From NCBI RefSeq assembly GCF_029714425.1, contig NZ_CP121668.1, positions 3,183,501-3,247,500 of the forward strand: a DNA stretch of 64,000 bases, written 5' to 3'. Under the pieces are notes generated by a model. That model was given only the letters and a program-made list of their open reading frames with translations, made no database searches and was not told where the DNA came from. Position numbers and translations under genes: made by a program. This DNA comes from Bradyrhizobium sp. CB2312. GTDB taxonomy: Bacteria; Pseudomonadota; Alphaproteobacteria; Rhizobiales; Xanthobacteraceae. Each line of letters opens with the position of its first letter. The first letter of the stretch is position 1. Positions 25,451 to 35,630 of the stretch are shown piece by piece.

Positions 25451-26368
25451 TCAGCGGTCAGGCACGAACACTGTGCCGAGGGCGGCCGGCGCGGTCGAGC
25501 CGCCGGTGCGCGCGCGGGACAACAGAACCAGGACGATGACGGTTGCAAGGTATGGCAGCGCCGACATGAACTGCGAGGGAATGCCGACGCCCCAGCCCTG
25601 CGCATGCAGTTGCAGGATCGTCACCGCGCCGAACAGATAAGCGCCGATGACGAGCCGGCCGGGCCGCCAGGACGAGAACACGACCAGCGCCAGCGCGATC
25701 CAGCCGCGGCCCGCGGTCATGCCGGGAATGAAGAACGGCGTGTAGGCGAGCGGCAGATAGGCGCCGGCAAGACCTGCGCAGGCGCCGCCGAACATCACGG
25801 CGAAGGTGCGAATGCGCAGCACCGGATAGCCGAGCGCATGTGCCGAGACGTGATTGTCGCCACAGGCGCGCAGGATCAATCCCGCCCGCGTGCGATACAG
25901 GAACCACCAGACGCCGATGATGAGCGCGATGGAGAAATAGACGAAGGCGTCCTCGCCGAACAGCACGCGGCCGATGAGCGGAATGTCGCTGAGGCCGGGA
26001 AGATGCAGATGCGCGGCCGGCGTGATGCGCTCGCCGACGAAGCCGGCGCCGATCAGGCCGGAGAGTCCGATGCCGAGGATGGTCAATGCCAGTCCCGTCG
26101 CGACCTGGTTGACCGCGAGTCCGAGCGCCATCAGCGCGAAGATCAGCGACATCAGCGTGCCCGCAACGATGCCGAACAGTGCGCCGACCAGAATCGACCC
26201 GGTCAGCCAAGCGCCGGCAAAGCCGCAGGCCGCGCCGACGATCATCATGCCCTCGACGCCGAGATTGAGCACGCCGGAGCGCTCGGTCACGAGCTCGCCG
26301 GTCGCCGCGATCAGCAGCGGCGTCGATGCGGCGAGCACCGAGAGGATGATGGCTTCAACCAGCTCCAC
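25451..26368 (-). CDS. ABC transporter permease, system A (YufQ/NupQ-like)
   Basis: About 305 aa from GTG 26368 (VELVEAIILSVLAASTPL), overlapping the upstream permease gene by 14 bases. It has 8-9 hydrophobic segments and the conserved cytoplasmic loop TRAGLILRACGDNHVSAHALGYPV, where E/D-n-p-x-A-A-x-x-x-G is the coupling motif of this branched-chain/simple-sugar permease family, here with His-Val-Ser-Ala. SERSGVLNLGVEGMMIVGA is the standard N-terminal motif. Forms the inner-membrane channel with the next gene's product. Confidence 0.9.
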   Translation of the reverse strand: MELVEAIILSVLAASTPLLIAATGELVTERSGVLNLGVEGMMIVGAACGFAGAWLTGSILVGALFGIVAGTLMSLIFALMALGLAVNQVATGLALTILGIGLSGLIGAGFVGERITPAAHLHLPGLSDIPLIGRVLFGEDAFVYFSIALIIGVWWFLYRTRAGLILRACGDNHVSAHALGYPVLRIRTFAVMFGGACAGLAGAYLPLAYTPFFIPGMTAGRGWIALALVVFSSWRPGRLVIGAYLFGAVTILQLHAQGWGVGIPSQFMSALPYLATVIVLVLLSRARTGGSTAPAALGTVFVPDR

Positions 26369-27446
26369 GGGCCACCTGTCGGTTCGGGAAGACCAGCTTG
26401 AAGCGGTAGAGGATGAGGGAATCGCAGGCGAGCACGTAGAACAGCAAAATGCCCTGGAAAACCTTGGTGACATCCAACGGGATCTTCATCGCGATCTGTG
26501 CCTGCTCGCCGCCGATAAAGGTCAGCGCGAGGAAAAGGCCTGCAATTAATATTCCAAGCGGGTTCAGCCGGCCGAGGAAGGCGACGATGATCGCGGTAAA
26601 GCCGTAGCCGGGCGAGATGCCGGGCTGGAGATGCCCGACGGGACCGGCGACCTCGATGATGCCGGCAAGCCCCGCCAGCGCGCCCGAGACCGCGAAGGTC
26701 AGGATGACCAGCTGGTTGGCGTTGAACCCGCCGAACCGGGCAGCGCGGGGCGCGGCACCCACGACGCGAATTTCGAAACCCTTGATGGTGCGCCCGAGCA
26801 GGATCGCGGCAGCCGCGACGACGAGCAGGGCGATGATCGAGCCGAGGTGCAGGCGGCCGCCTTCAATCAGCAGCGGAACGGTCGCGACCGGATCGAACTC
26901 GGCGGTGGTCGGGAAATTGAAGCCGTGCGGATCGCGCCAGGGGCCGCGCACGAGATAGTCGAGGAGGAGATCGGCGACATAGACCAGCATCAGGCTGGTC
27001 AGGATCTCACTGGCGCCGAACTTGACCTTGCAGATCGCCGGGATCAGCGCATAGAGCGCGCCTGCGCCGGCTGCGAGCACGAGCATGGCCGGCAATACCC
27101 AGGCTCCCGCGTCGGTGCCCTGTGTCTTCACGGCGATCCAGCTTCCGGCGACGGCACCGATCAGGAATTGACCTTCGGCGCCGATGTTCCAGGCATTGGC
27201 GAGATAGCAGAGCGACAGCCCGATTGCGATCATCACCAGCGGCGTCGCCTTCACGGCGATCTCCTGAAGCGAATAGCCGTCGGTGAGCGGAGCGATGAAA
27301 TAGGCGTGCAGGGCGAGCAGCGGATTCTTGCCGAGGATCGCAAACAGGATGACCATGGTTGCGATCGTCAGCCCGATCGCGATCAACGGCGAGACCAGCG
27401 CGATCGTGTTGGACCGCTCGGAGCGCTTCTCAAGCACCAGCTGCAT
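26355..27446 (-). CDS. ABC transporter permease, system A (YufP/NupP-like)
   Basis: A 363-aa protein from ATG 27446, overlapping the ATPase gene by 17 bases and the next permease gene by 14. It has ten or so hydrophobic segments, NAWNIGAEGQFLIGAVAG near residue 95, and the coupling-loop segment FEIRVVGAAPRAARFGGFN. Translational overlap throughout the operon implies fixed stoichiometry of the two permeases. Confidence 0.92.
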   Translation of the reverse strand: MQLVLEKRSERSNTIALVSPLIAIGLTIATMVILFAILGKNPLLALHAYFIAPLTDGYSLQEIAVKATPLVMIAIGLSLCYLANAWNIGAEGQFLIGAVAGSWIAVKTQGTDAGAWVLPAMLVLAAGAGALYALIPAICKVKFGASEILTSLMLVYVADLLLDYLVRGPWRDPHGFNFPTTAEFDPVATVPLLIEGGRLHLGSIIALLVVAAAAILLGRTIKGFEIRVVGAAPRAARFGGFNANQLVILTFAVSGALAGLAGIIEVAGPVGHLQPGISPGYGFTAIIVAFLGRLNPLGILIAGLFLALTFIGGEQAQIAMKIPLDVTKVFQGILLFYVLACDSLILYRFKLVFPNRQVARGAG

Positions 27447-29019
27447 GCGCGGCCTCCTTCGGCTCGAGGCTGCTGCCGCCCATGAGAAGGCCGAGCTTTT
27501 CGCGGGTTGCTTCGCTGGTGGCAAGCGGCGCGGAGAGCCGGCCATGGAACATCACGGCGATGCGGTCGGCGATCTCCGCGAGCTCGTCGAGATCCTGGCT
27601 GGTCACGAGCACGGCGGCGCCTGCGGTCGCGAGATCAAGCAGCGCCTGGCGGATCACGGCGGCCGCGCCGGCGTCGACGCCCCAGGTCGGCTGGCTCACC
27701 ACCAGCACCGCCGGGTTGCGCAGGATCTCGCGTCCGACGATGAACTTTTGCAGATTGCCGCCGGAGAGGCTCGCGGCCTCGGGATCGCGCTTGGCCTTGC
27801 GGACGTCAAACGTCTCCGTCGCGCGATCGACGGTGTTCAGCGTGGCCGCGGTGTCGATGAAGCCGTGATGGACCATGCCACTGGCGGCATGCCCGGTGAG
27901 CAGCGCGTTCTCCGACAGTTTCATGCGTGGCGCGGTGCCGTGGCCGAGCCGCTCCTCGGGCACGAAGGCGGCGCCGAGCTTGCGCCGCTGCGTGATCGAG
28001 AGGTGGCCGGCGGCGATGCCTTCGATCACCACCGTCCCGGGGTCCTTCGACAGGCGTTCACCGGACAGCGCGGCGAACAGCTCGTCCTGGCCGTTTCCGG
28101 CGACGCCGGCGATGCCGAGGATCTCGCCGCCCTTCAGCTCGAACGAGATGTGCTCGAGCCGCACACCGTGCGCCTCGCCTGGGGCGAGCGAGAGATCGTT
28201 GATGACGAGCCGCGGCACGGTGGTCTTCCGGCCCGCGGGCGCCTTCACCTGCTTGATCTCGCCGCCGACCATCATGCGCGCGAGCGAGGCGGCGGTCTCG
28301 AGCCTGGGATTGCAGGTCTCGACCTTCCTGCCGCCGCGCAGGATCGTGGCGGTGTCGCAGAGCCGCTTCACCTCCTCGAGCTTGTGGCTGATGTAGAGGA
28401 TGGCGCGGCCTTCCGCCTTGAGCCGCTCCAGTACGATGAAGAGCTGGTCAGCCTCCTGCGGTGTCAGCACCGCGGTAGGCTCGTCCAGGATCAGGAATTG
28501 CGGGTCCTGCATCAGCGCTCGGACGATCTCGATGCGCTGGCGTTCGCCGACCGACAATTGCCAGACCTCGCGTTTGGGATCGAGCGGCAGGCCGTAGGTC
28601 TTCGACACCTCCTCCAATCGCGCCGACATGTCCTTGAAGAATTCCCTGCCGTCGAGGCCGAGCGCGACGTTCTCGGCGACCGTGAGATTGTCGAACAGCG
28701 AGAAGTGCTGGAACACCATGCCGATGCCGCGGCTGCGGGCTTCCGAAGGGCCGGACAGCACGAGTCGTTCGCCCCGCCAGCGAATCTCGCCGGCGCTGGG
28801 CTGGATCAATCCGTAGATCGCCTTGACCAGCGTCGATTTGCCGGCACCGTTCTCGCCCAGCAGGGCATGGATCTGCTTCGGCCAGATCTCGATGTCGATG
28901 GAATCGTTGGCGAGGAAATCGCCATAGCGCTTGGTGAGCCCGATCGTCTGGAGCAGAGGGGGCTCGCCGGAATGCGGGCTGGTAGGCGTCGGATCCAACA
29001 TTCGCTGATGGGCTTGCAT
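27430..29019 (-). CDS. ABC transporter ATP-binding protein, system A (double nucleotide-binding domain)
   Basis: A 529-aa protein with two fused ATPase domains, as in nucleoside (YufO/NupO) and simple-sugar importers. The first has a complete Walker A (GENGAGKST), signature LSVGERQR and Walker B LILDEPTA. The second has the family's degenerate Walker A (VAGNGQDEL), signature LSGGNLQKF and a Walker B lacking the catalytic Glu (VVSQPTWGVD). It is the first gene of the system A operon, with 550 bases of upstream DNA shared with the Tsx-like gene. Confidence 0.93.
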   Translation of the reverse strand: MQAHQRMLDPTPTSPHSGEPPLLQTIGLTKRYGDFLANDSIDIEIWPKQIHALLGENGAGKSTLVKAIYGLIQPSAGEIRWRGERLVLSGPSEARSRGIGMVFQHFSLFDNLTVAENVALGLDGREFFKDMSARLEEVSKTYGLPLDPKREVWQLSVGERQRIEIVRALMQDPQFLILDEPTAVLTPQEADQLFIVLERLKAEGRAILYISHKLEEVKRLCDTATILRGGRKVETCNPRLETAASLARMMVGGEIKQVKAPAGRKTTVPRLVINDLSLAPGEAHGVRLEHISFELKGGEILGIAGVAGNGQDELFAALSGERLSKDPGTVVIEGIAAGHLSITQRRKLGAAFVPEERLGHGTAPRMKLSENALLTGHAASGMVHHGFIDTAATLNTVDRATETFDVRKAKRDPEAASLSGGNLQKFIVGREILRNPAVLVVSQPTWGVDAGAAAVIRQALLDLATAGAAVLVTSQDLDELAEIADRIAVMFHGRLSAPLATSEATREKLGLLMGGSSLEPKEAAHAAGA

Positions 29020-29571
29020 GGGATGGAGTGCCTCAATTGTGGGCTAGTTTGTGGCGCTGCGTAAGATGCGAAAAAGCGTCATCCCTTGCTCAACGCTTCG
29101 GCAGGCGGTTCGGCCTCGCGAGTCGCCAGCCTCGCCAGGCCCCATCATCTCCGATCGACCTCAAGACGGTTGACGCCCGCAGGCAGCCTGTTGCAAATTT
29201 GTGACGGTCTACGCCAAATCGGAACCCGCTGTGCAGGGGTGAGGTGAAGTTGCGCAAATTCGCGCCAGCACGCGTATGCAATTCTCGGCCGGCTCGACAC
29301 CGGTCGTGCGCGATCGTATTCCAATTTTCAGAAATTCGCTAAAGCCTAACAATATCAGGCAGGAATGTGTGGCGCGGGTCGGACGTCGCGCTGCTGCCCG
29401 CAATCAGCGGCGAAGCACAACAAGCGCCAAAGCTCGTAGGAAATTGCTGTCCGCTGCCGAAACAAGCGGCATGCGCTGAAAAAAGTTGAGGCTTCTCACT
29501 CCGAAAGATCGGCGCAAGTGTCGCACCCAAGGGCGTTGATTTTTACGTGTCCAAACTTGGGGGTATTCAGG
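29020..29571. other. Divergent intergenic region between ABC system A and the Tsx-like channel
   Basis: This 552-bp region separates two divergent genes that probably act on the same substrates. I see no credible gene in it. The stretch 29455-29570 is A/T-richer and ends with GGGGGTATTCAGG before the channel start. It presumably carries promoters for both directions. No repeated operator was recognised. Confidence 0.45.
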
Positions 29572-30681
29572 ATGTCGTTTCGTTCTAGGGCAATTGCAGC
29601 AACGGCGCTGTCACTTGCTATGCTGGCCACCGGTGGCCGGGCTCTCGCGGCGGATCTGCCGGTCAAGGCGGCCAAGAAGGCGGCCGACCTGCCGTTCTTC
29701 CTGGTGATCGACGACCGAGTCACCTTCTCCTACATCTTCAATGCCTCGCAGCCTGGCGCGTTCACCAACACCAACGGTGTGATCAACGCCAAGACCACCA
29801 AGCAGGTCTACTCCTTCACCCACTTCGACCTCTGGGCTTACGGCACCAACTTTTTCACCATCTCGATGTTCAAGTCGGACCACAACGATCCGGCCGGTCC
29901 CTGCACGCAAACCGGGGGCATCGTTTCGCCGGCGGCGGGCTTCGCGTTCACACCGGCGAGCTGCGCCGGCGCGACCGAGATCTACGGCCTGTTCCGTTCC
30001 ACTTTCGGCTGGAACGAGCTCTTCAACACCAAGGCATTCACGCAAGGCCCGCTGCATAACATCTCGTTCGAGGTTGGCATGGATGCCAACACGGAGAACC
30101 GGTATTTCGGCGCTGCCAAGCGCGACGTCGTCGGCGGTCTGCAGTTCGCCTTCGACCTGCCTTACAAGGGCTACTTCAACGTCGCGCCGCTGGTTTACTG
30201 GGAGTTCTCCAACCACAACTCCTTCTCGCAATGCGGGGCCGGCTTCTCCGCTCCGTGTCTGACCGACGGCAACACCTCGTTCAAGCCGACCTGGGCGATC
30301 GAAACCAACTACTACATGGACCTCGGCTTCCTGCCGCCGAACATGCAGTATTTCTCGATCAGCGGCCGTGCCGCGTGGTACGGCAAGAAGGGAACGGACA
30401 CCGAGCCGCTTCCGGCCAGCGTCGCCAACAACGTCTATCCGACCAAGGTTGAGTTCAACTCGGAGCCGATCCGTCTGACAATGGATGCCTCGAAGGCAAT
30501 CTGGGGCGACAAGTACTCGCACTTCGTCGATGTCTGGGTGGCCTATCGTTACTGGCAGAACAAGTTCGGCCTCGATCACAATAATGCCTTTGCTTGCACC
30601 ACCTTCGTCGGTGGCACGAAGGTGAGCACCGGCTCCTGCACCGAGTCCTCGCTCTACTCCGGTATCACCGTGAAGTTCTGA
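29572..30681 (+). CDS. Tsx/OmpK-like outer-membrane channel protein
   Basis: A 369-aa protein with signal peptide (MSFRSRAIAATALSLAMLAT...ALAADLP) and a mature part rich in alternating aromatic/polar beta-strands ending in ...ITVKF, the terminal Phe of outer-membrane barrels. Segments such as SFTHFDLWAYGTNFFTISMF and HFVDVWVAYRYWQNKFG resemble the nucleoside-specific channel Tsx and OmpK. Position beside a nucleoside/purine ABC importer supports the role. A direct homology search is needed to separate it from other barrels. Followed by a strong terminator. Confidence 0.65.
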   Translation: MSFRSRAIAATALSLAMLATGGRALAADLPVKAAKKAADLPFFLVIDDRVTFSYIFNASQPGAFTNTNGVINAKTTKQVYSFTHFDLWAYGTNFFTISMFKSDHNDPAGPCTQTGGIVSPAAGFAFTPASCAGATEIYGLFRSTFGWNELFNTKAFTQGPLHNISFEVGMDANTENRYFGAAKRDVVGGLQFAFDLPYKGYFNVAPLVYWEFSNHNSFSQCGAGFSAPCLTDGNTSFKPTWAIETNYYMDLGFLPPNMQYFSISGRAAWYGKKGTDTEPLPASVANNVYPTKVEFNSEPIRLTMDASKAIWGDKYSHFVDVWVAYRYWQNKFGLDHNNAFACTTFVGGTKVSTGSCTESSLYSGITVKF

Positions 30682-30699
30682 TCGAGGGATTTCGAGATC

Positions 30700-30733
30700 G
30701 AATGACGCCGCGTAGAGATGCGCGGCGTCATTC
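30700..30733 (+). terminator. 13-bp perfect hairpin after the Tsx-like gene
   Basis: GAATGACGCCGCG (30700-30712) pairs exactly with CGCGGCGTCATTC (30721-30733) across TAGAGATG, 18 bases after the stop codon. The following GTGTTTG is only weakly T-rich. Confidence 0.7.
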
Positions 30734-30755
30734 GTGTTTGCGAAAAGAACCGCTG

Positions 30756-30850
30756 CCGTAGGGTAGGCAAAGCGAAGCGTGCCCACCACTTCTGCTTCCA
30801 TGCGTGCTGATGGGGGGCACGGCGCAAGGGCGCCTTTGCCCACCCTACGG
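30756..30850. repeat. Dispersed inverted-repeat element (95 bp)
   Basis: CCGTAGGGTAGGCAAAG (30756-30772) and CTTTGCCCACCCTACGG (30834-30850) are inverted copies with a single mismatch. Inside are further short inverted parts (GCGTGCCCACC and GGGGGCACG). Elements built on GTAGGGTGGGCAAAG...GCCCACC recur, as I recall, in Bradyrhizobium intergenic regions. It is noncoding and lies between convergent genes. Confidence 0.7.
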
Positions 30851-30868
30851 TACCGATTGCTGGAATAG

Positions 30869-31354
30869 CTACTTTGTCCAGACGCCGTGGTGCAGCGCTG
30901 CGGCTTCATCCTCGAGCAGCGGGCCGACGACCTCGGTTGCCCGCTGACCACTGGTAAAGACCTCGCGGCAGGGCAGGTCGAGCGTGGGGTTCTCCGGATG
31001 GTTGCCGGTTATGCCGCGCAGACGGTGCTCGCTGAGGCCGTAGACGAGGCGGCCGATGCCGGCCCAGTAGATCGCGCCGGCACACATCGCGCAGGGCTCG
31101 GCGGAGGAATACAGCGTTGCCGTCGCCAGCACATCGCGGCTGATCGTGCGGCAGGCTTGCGTGGCCGCCAGACGCTCGGCATGCGCGGTGCCGTCGTGAT
31201 CCGGCATGTAGCCGTTCTCGGCTTCGATCAGGACCTTGCCGTCGGCATCGGCGACCACGCAGCCGAAGGGGTGATTGCCATGGGTGAGCGACCGGCGGGC
31301 GACCGCGAAGGACAGGCGTAAAAACTGTTCGTCGCGTTCGGCTGCGCCGCTCAT
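30869..31354 (-). CDS. Nucleoside/guanine-type deaminase (cytidine-deaminase fold)
   Basis: A 161-aa zinc hydrolase with the two signature motifs HAERLAA (zinc His and catalytic Glu) and PCAMCAGAIYWAGI (two zinc cysteines). The Asn in NHPFGCVV and the C-terminal half fit the guanine deaminase/TadA-like nucleoside deaminase branch. It is the last gene of the system B ABC operon, 13 bases after the ATPase gene, so it probably acts on the imported purine or base. Confidence 0.88.
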   Translation of the reverse strand: MSGAAERDEQFLRLSFAVARRSLTHGNHPFGCVVADADGKVLIEAENGYMPDHDGTAHAERLAATQACRTISRDVLATATLYSSAEPCAMCAGAIYWAGIGRLVYGLSEHRLRGITGNHPENPTLDLPCREVFTSGQRATEVVGPLLEDEAAALHHGVWTK

Positions 31355-31367
31355 CGCTGTCCCGTGC

Positions 31368-32900
31368 TCAATGCCCCGCCATGTGCCGGCCGACCACCGT
31401 AAGATCGGCCTCGCTGATCTGTGCTTCATACACGAATTCGCCGTGGAACATCACCACCAGCCGGTCGGAGAGTTCGAGCAGTTCGTCGAGATCCTCGCTG
31501 ACCAGCAGCACCGCCGCGCCACGGTTGCGCGCGGCCATGATCTCGGCATGGATCTGCGCCACGGCTGCGAAGTCGAGGCCGAAGCAGGGATTGGCCGCGA
31601 TCAGCACCTCGACGTCGCCCGCAAGCTCGCGGGCGAGCACGGCGCGCTGGACGTTGCCGCCTGATAGCGCCGAAATCGGCGTCTCCGGTGTGCGGGTCTT
31701 GATCTTGTACTGGCCGATCTTTTTCGTCGCATCATCGCGGAAGGCGCCGCGGTTGAGCCACCAGCCGCCGCTGGCAAAGGGTGCGCGGTCGAACTCGCGG
31801 AAGGCGATGTTGTCGGCGACGCTCATGCCGCCGACGCAGGCGTTCTTGAGCGGTTCCTCGGGCAGCAGCGACATCTTGTGGCGCCGCATCTCCTCGCGGC
31901 TGGCGTGGTATGGATCGCCCGCGACGCGGACCTCGCCGCTCTCGGCTTCGCGCTGGCCGGCCAGCACCTCGACCAGCTGCCGTTGGCCGTTGCCGGAGAC
32001 CCCGGCGATGCCGACGATCTCGCCGGCGCGGACGGTGAGGGAGACGTCATGCACGGCCATGGCGCCGGCATCGTCCAGCGCGCGGAGCTTGTCCAGCTCA
32101 AGGCGCGCCTTGCCGGCTTCGCCGGTACGCGGCGGCTGCACGGTCAGCTCCTCGGCGCCAATCATCGTGCGCGCCATTGCGTCGGGCGTCAGCTCTGAAA
32201 CCTTGCCGGCGCCGGCCAGCTTGCCACGGCGCAGGATCGTAACCTCGTCGGCGAAGGCCATGACCTCGCGGAACTTGTGCGTGATCATCAGGATGGTCAG
32301 CTCGCCCTTGACGACCATGTCGCGAAGCATGCCGAGCACCTCGTCGGCCTCGGCCGGCGTCAGCACCGAGGTCGGCTCGTCCAGGATCAGGAAGCGGCGC
32401 TTCAGATAGAGCTGCTTGAGGATCTCGCACTTCTGCCGCTCGCCGGCGGAGATGTCGGAAACCTTCGCGCCGAGCGGGACCTTGAAGGGCATCCGGGCAA
32501 GGAACGCCTCGAGCTCTTTCATCTCCTTCGGCCAGTTCACCACGGCGGGCACATCATCGCGGGCCAGCACGAGATTTTCCGCGACCGTCATGGCCGGTAC
32601 CAGCGTAAAATGCTGGTAGACCATGCCGAGGCCGAGCGCATGGGCGTCCTTCGGGTTGGCGATCGCCTGCTCGCGGCCGCCAACGAGGATGTCGCCTTCG
32701 GTGGCGTGGTAATAGCCCATGATGCATTTGACGAGCGTGGACTTGCCCGCGCCGTTCTCACCGAGCAGGGCGTGGAACGAGCCCGGCCGCACCTTCAGCT
32801 CGACATTGTCCAGCGCCAGGAAGTCGCCGAAGCGCATGGTCATGGCGATGGCGTCGACGCCGAAGGCGCCCGCCGGAGGTGGCGTTTCGCCGATGATCAC
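31368..32900 (-). CDS. ABC transporter ATP-binding protein, system B (double nucleotide-binding domain)
   Basis: A 510-aa protein from GTG 32900, which overlaps the TGA of the preceding cysteine hydrolase gene (GTGA). The first domain is intact ([25 protein letters not shown]). The second is family-typically degenerate: [18 protein letters not shown] and [11 protein letters not shown] without the Walker B Glu. It energises the system B purine-type importer with the permeases at 33592-35630 and the binding protein at 35627-36739. Confidence 0.92.
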   Translation of the reverse strand: MIIGETPPPAGAFGVDAIAMTMRFGDFLALDNVELKVRPGSFHALLGENGAGKSTLVKCIMGYYHATEGDILVGGREQAIANPKDAHALGLGMVYQHFTLVPAMTVAENLVLARDDVPAVVNWPKEMKELEAFLARMPFKVPLGAKVSDISAGERQKCEILKQLYLKRRFLILDEPTSVLTPAEADEVLGMLRDMVVKGELTILMITHKFREVMAFADEVTILRRGKLAGAGKVSELTPDAMARTMIGAEELTVQPPRTGEAGKARLELDKLRALDDAGAMAVHDVSLTVRAGEIVGIAGVSGNGQRQLVEVLAGQREAESGEVRVAGDPYHASREEMRRHKMSLLPEEPLKNACVGGMSVADNIAFREFDRAPFASGGWWLNRGAFRDDATKKIGQYKIKTRTPETPISALSGGNVQRAVLARELAGDVEVLIAANPCFGLDFAAVAQIHAEIMAARNRGAAVLLVSEDLDELLELSDRLVVMFHGEFVYEAQISEADLTVVGRHMAGH

Positions 32901-33580
32901 GAAATCGCTCCGATGAAGGCGTCGGAGGTCGAAACCGCGCCGAACACGCCGCCCTGCATCTTGATCATCTTCAGGGCGTGATCGTGGTTGCTCTTGTCGG
33001 TCGCGCCGCAGCAATCGTGCAGCAGCACGCATTCGAAGCCGCGGTCGTTGGCCTCGCGCATGGTGGTGTGGACGCAGACGTCGGTGGTGATGCCTGTGAG
33101 CACGATGTTCTCGATGCCGCGGACGCGCAGGATCAATTCGAGGTCGGTGGCGCAGAACGAGCCCTTGCCGGGCTTGTCGATGATGGGCTCGCCTAGCAGG
33201 GGACTCAGCTCTTCGATGATGTCCCAGCCGGGCTCACCGCGCACCAGGATGCGGCCGCAGGGGCCGGGATCGCCGATGCCGGCGCCGATCTGGCGCGAGC
33301 GCCAGCGCTTGTTGGCGGGCAGGTCGGAGAGGTCGGGTCGGTGGCCTTCGCGGGTATGGATGATGTGGAAGCCTTGGGCGCGCATGACGCTGAGCAGCCT
33401 CTTGATCGGCTCGATCGGCGCCCGCGTCAGCGAGAGGTCGTAGCCCATCTTGTCGACGTAGCCGCCGACGCCGCAGAAATCGGTCTGCATGTCGATGATG
33501 ATGAGCGCGGTGTTTTGGGGGCGGAGATCGCCGTTGTAGGGCCAGGCATAGGGCTCGGACTTGATGTAGCGCTCGGGCAT
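32897..33580 (-). CDS. Isochorismatase-like cysteine hydrolase within the system B operon
   Basis: A 227-aa protein with the full cysteine-hydrolase triad: D30 (IIIDMQTDF), K136 (DKPGKGSF) and C169 ([12 protein letters not shown]). The cis-peptide motif G-I-T-T-D precedes the Cys. The superfamily includes ureidoacrylate, biuret, N-carbamoylsarcosine and nicotinamide amidohydrolases; position inside a purine/ureide importer operon favours a carbamoyl or ureido substrate, but this is inference. AGGAAG precedes ATG 33580, and the gene is coupled to the ATPase gene by a GTGA overlap. Confidence 0.85.
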   Translation of the reverse strand: MPERYIKSEPYAWPYNGDLRPQNTALIIIDMQTDFCGVGGYVDKMGYDLSLTRAPIEPIKRLLSVMRAQGFHIIHTREGHRPDLSDLPANKRWRSRQIGAGIGDPGPCGRILVRGEPGWDIIEELSPLLGEPIIDKPGKGSFCATDLELILRVRGIENIVLTGITTDVCVHTTMREANDRGFECVLLHDCCGATDKSNHDHALKMIKMQGGVFGAVSTSDAFIGAIS

Positions 33581-33591
33581 GATTTCGCTTC

Positions 33592-34518
33592 CTAGCGAGT
33601 GATCGACAATTCGGCCGGGGCTCCGGTCAGCGTGCGTTTCGGCGAGCAGGTGATGATCATGATCGCCAGCGTCAAAATGTAAGGCGCGGCGTTGAAGAGG
33701 TGATAGCCGGAGGTGACGCCGACCGATTGCAGCGCCGGTCCCAGCGCCGCGGCGCCGCCGAAAGCGAGCGAGGCCCACAAGCAGAGCAGGGGGTCCCAGC
33801 GGGCGAAGATGACGAGTGCGACCGCGGTGATGCCCTGGCCCGAGGACAGGCCCTCGTTCCAACTACCGGGATAGAACAGCGACAGGAACGAGCCGCCGAT
33901 GCCGGCGAGGAAGCCGCCGACCATGGTTGCGCGCAGGCGGATCAAGAGCACGGAATGGCCCATCGCACGCGCGGCATCCGAGCTTTCACCTGCGGTGCGG
34001 ATGAGAAGGCCCCAGCGCGTGGTGCGGAAGGCCCAATAGAGGATTGGCGCCAGCGCGACGCCGATCAGGAACAGCACGTTGACCTGCAGCGCGGCGCGCA
34101 CCTGCGGGATGTCACTCCACCAGCCGAAATCGATCGCGGGCAGGCGCGGCGCGGTCGGCTCGATCAGTGGCTTGCCGAGATAGAACGCAAGGCCGGTGCC
34201 GAACAGCATCAAGGCGATGCCGACCGCGACGTCATTGACGCGGGGCAGCGAGCAGATGCCGGCGTGAAGCGCGCCGAGAAGTGCGCCGGTGATGCCGGCA
34301 GCGAGCACCCCTAGCCACGGCGATCCCGTGAGATAGGAGATGCCATAAGCGCTCATCGCGCCCATCACCAGTGTGCCTTCGAGGCCGAGATTGATGCGGC
34401 CGGATCGTTCGGTGATGCATTCCCCCAGGCTCACGAACAGGAAGGGCGTCGAGACGCGAATGGCGCCGCCAAGCACGGCGAGCGGCACGGTCCACAGTCC
34501 GATCGATCCGTCTGCCAT
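33592..34518 (-). CDS. ABC transporter permease, system B (YufQ-like)
   Basis: A 308-aa protein with 8-9 hydrophobic segments, the opening [20 protein letters not shown] and the coupling loop [21 protein letters not shown]. Its ATG overlaps the preceding permease stop by one base (TGATG). Same family as the system A permease at 25451-26368. Confidence 0.92.
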   Translation of the reverse strand: MADGSIGLWTVPLAVLGGAIRVSTPFLFVSLGECITERSGRINLGLEGTLVMGAMSAYGISYLTGSPWLGVLAAGITGALLGALHAGICSLPRVNDVAVGIALMLFGTGLAFYLGKPLIEPTAPRLPAIDFGWWSDIPQVRAALQVNVLFLIGVALAPILYWAFRTTRWGLLIRTAGESSDAARAMGHSVLLIRLRATMVGGFLAGIGGSFLSLFYPGSWNEGLSSGQGITAVALVIFARWDPLLCLWASLAFGGAAALGPALQSVGVTSGYHLFNAAPYILTLAIMIITCSPKRTLTGAPAELSITR

Positions 34519-35630
34519 CAGGATTTGCCTTTCAGGAATCCGATGCGGCCGTAGAGCGCATCACTGGCGAGCACGAAGACGAAGATGATGCCCTGGAGCA
34601 CCAGAACGGATGCGTCGGGCAAGCCGAGCCGGCGCTGCAGCAGGCCGCCGCTGGCGCTGATGCCGCCGAGAAGGATTGCGACGGGAATGATCGCGAGCGG
34701 ATTTTGCCGCGCGAGGAAGGCAACGAGAATGCCGGTGAAGCCATAACCCGCTGCAAGGTTGGCATTGGTGCGCCCCTGCACGGCCGCGACCTCGACCATG
34801 CCGGCAAGGCCGGCGGCGCCGCCGGCGAGGAAGCAGATGGTCAGGATCAGCTTGCTGACGCCGAGACCGACGATTTTTGCGGCGCGGATGTTGCCGCCGG
34901 CAACGCGCGCCGCGAAGCCGAACACGGTGTGATAGATCAGGATATAGGCGCCGATCGCGGCGATCAGGCCGAACAGGAGACCCCAATGTACGTCGGTGCC
35001 GGGAATGCTGCCGATCATGTTGGCGGCGCCGATCTCGCGGGTGGACGGCTTGTTGAGGCTGGCGGGATCGCGCATCACGCTTTCGACGAGATGGTTGAGG
35101 ATCGCGAGCGCGATGTAGACCAGCAGCAGGCTCGATATGGTTTCGTTGACCCCGCGATACTGTCGCAGTGCACCTGACAGCGTGATCCACAGACCACCGC
35201 CGACTACGCCTGCGATGACCATGGCGATCTGCACGACGAGCGGCGGCATGCCCTGGAGCGCGAGCGCGGCGCTCGTCGCCGACAGCGCGCCGATCAGAAG
35301 CGCGCCTTCGCCGCCGATGATGACCATGCCGAGCTGCGCGGGCAGTGCGGTGCAGAGTGCGGTGAGGATCAGGGGCGCTGCGCGCGTCAGCGTGTTCTGC
35401 CAGGAGAACCAGGTGCCGAATGCGCCGTAGTACATGTAGAAATAGAGATCGAGCGGGTTCTTGCCGAACATCGCCACGAAGATGCCGAACACCACGAGTG
35501 CGCCGGCCAGCGCCGCGCCCGGGATCAGGACGTATTCGATGCTCGCGCCGTAGCGCTGGAGAAAGCCGGGATCGGCGGCCGGGGCGATTGCCCCGACCGC
35601 TTCTGCAGAATCCGCGGCTTCCGTGGTCAC
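34518..35630 (-). CDS. ABC transporter permease, system B (YufP-like)
   Basis: A 370-aa protein with an N-terminal cytoplasmic stretch of about 35 residues (acidic, Ala-rich) and about ten hydrophobic segments. The loop FAARVAGGNIRAAKIVGLGVSK is the coupling helix region. Start ATG 35630 overlaps the stop of the binding-protein gene (ATGA). Confidence 0.92.
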   Translation of the reverse strand: MTTEAADSAEAVGAIAPAADPGFLQRYGASIEYVLIPGAALAGALVVFGIFVAMFGKNPLDLYFYMYYGAFGTWFSWQNTLTRAAPLILTALCTALPAQLGMVIIGGEGALLIGALSATSAALALQGMPPLVVQIAMVIAGVVGGGLWITLSGALRQYRGVNETISSLLLVYIALAILNHLVESVMRDPASLNKPSTREIGAANMIGSIPGTDVHWGLLFGLIAAIGAYILIYHTVFGFAARVAGGNIRAAKIVGLGVSKLILTICFLAGGAAGLAGMVEVAAVQGRTNANLAAGYGFTGILVAFLARQNPLAIIPVAILLGGISASGGLLQRRLGLPDASVLVLQGIIFVFVLASDALYGRIGFLKGKS

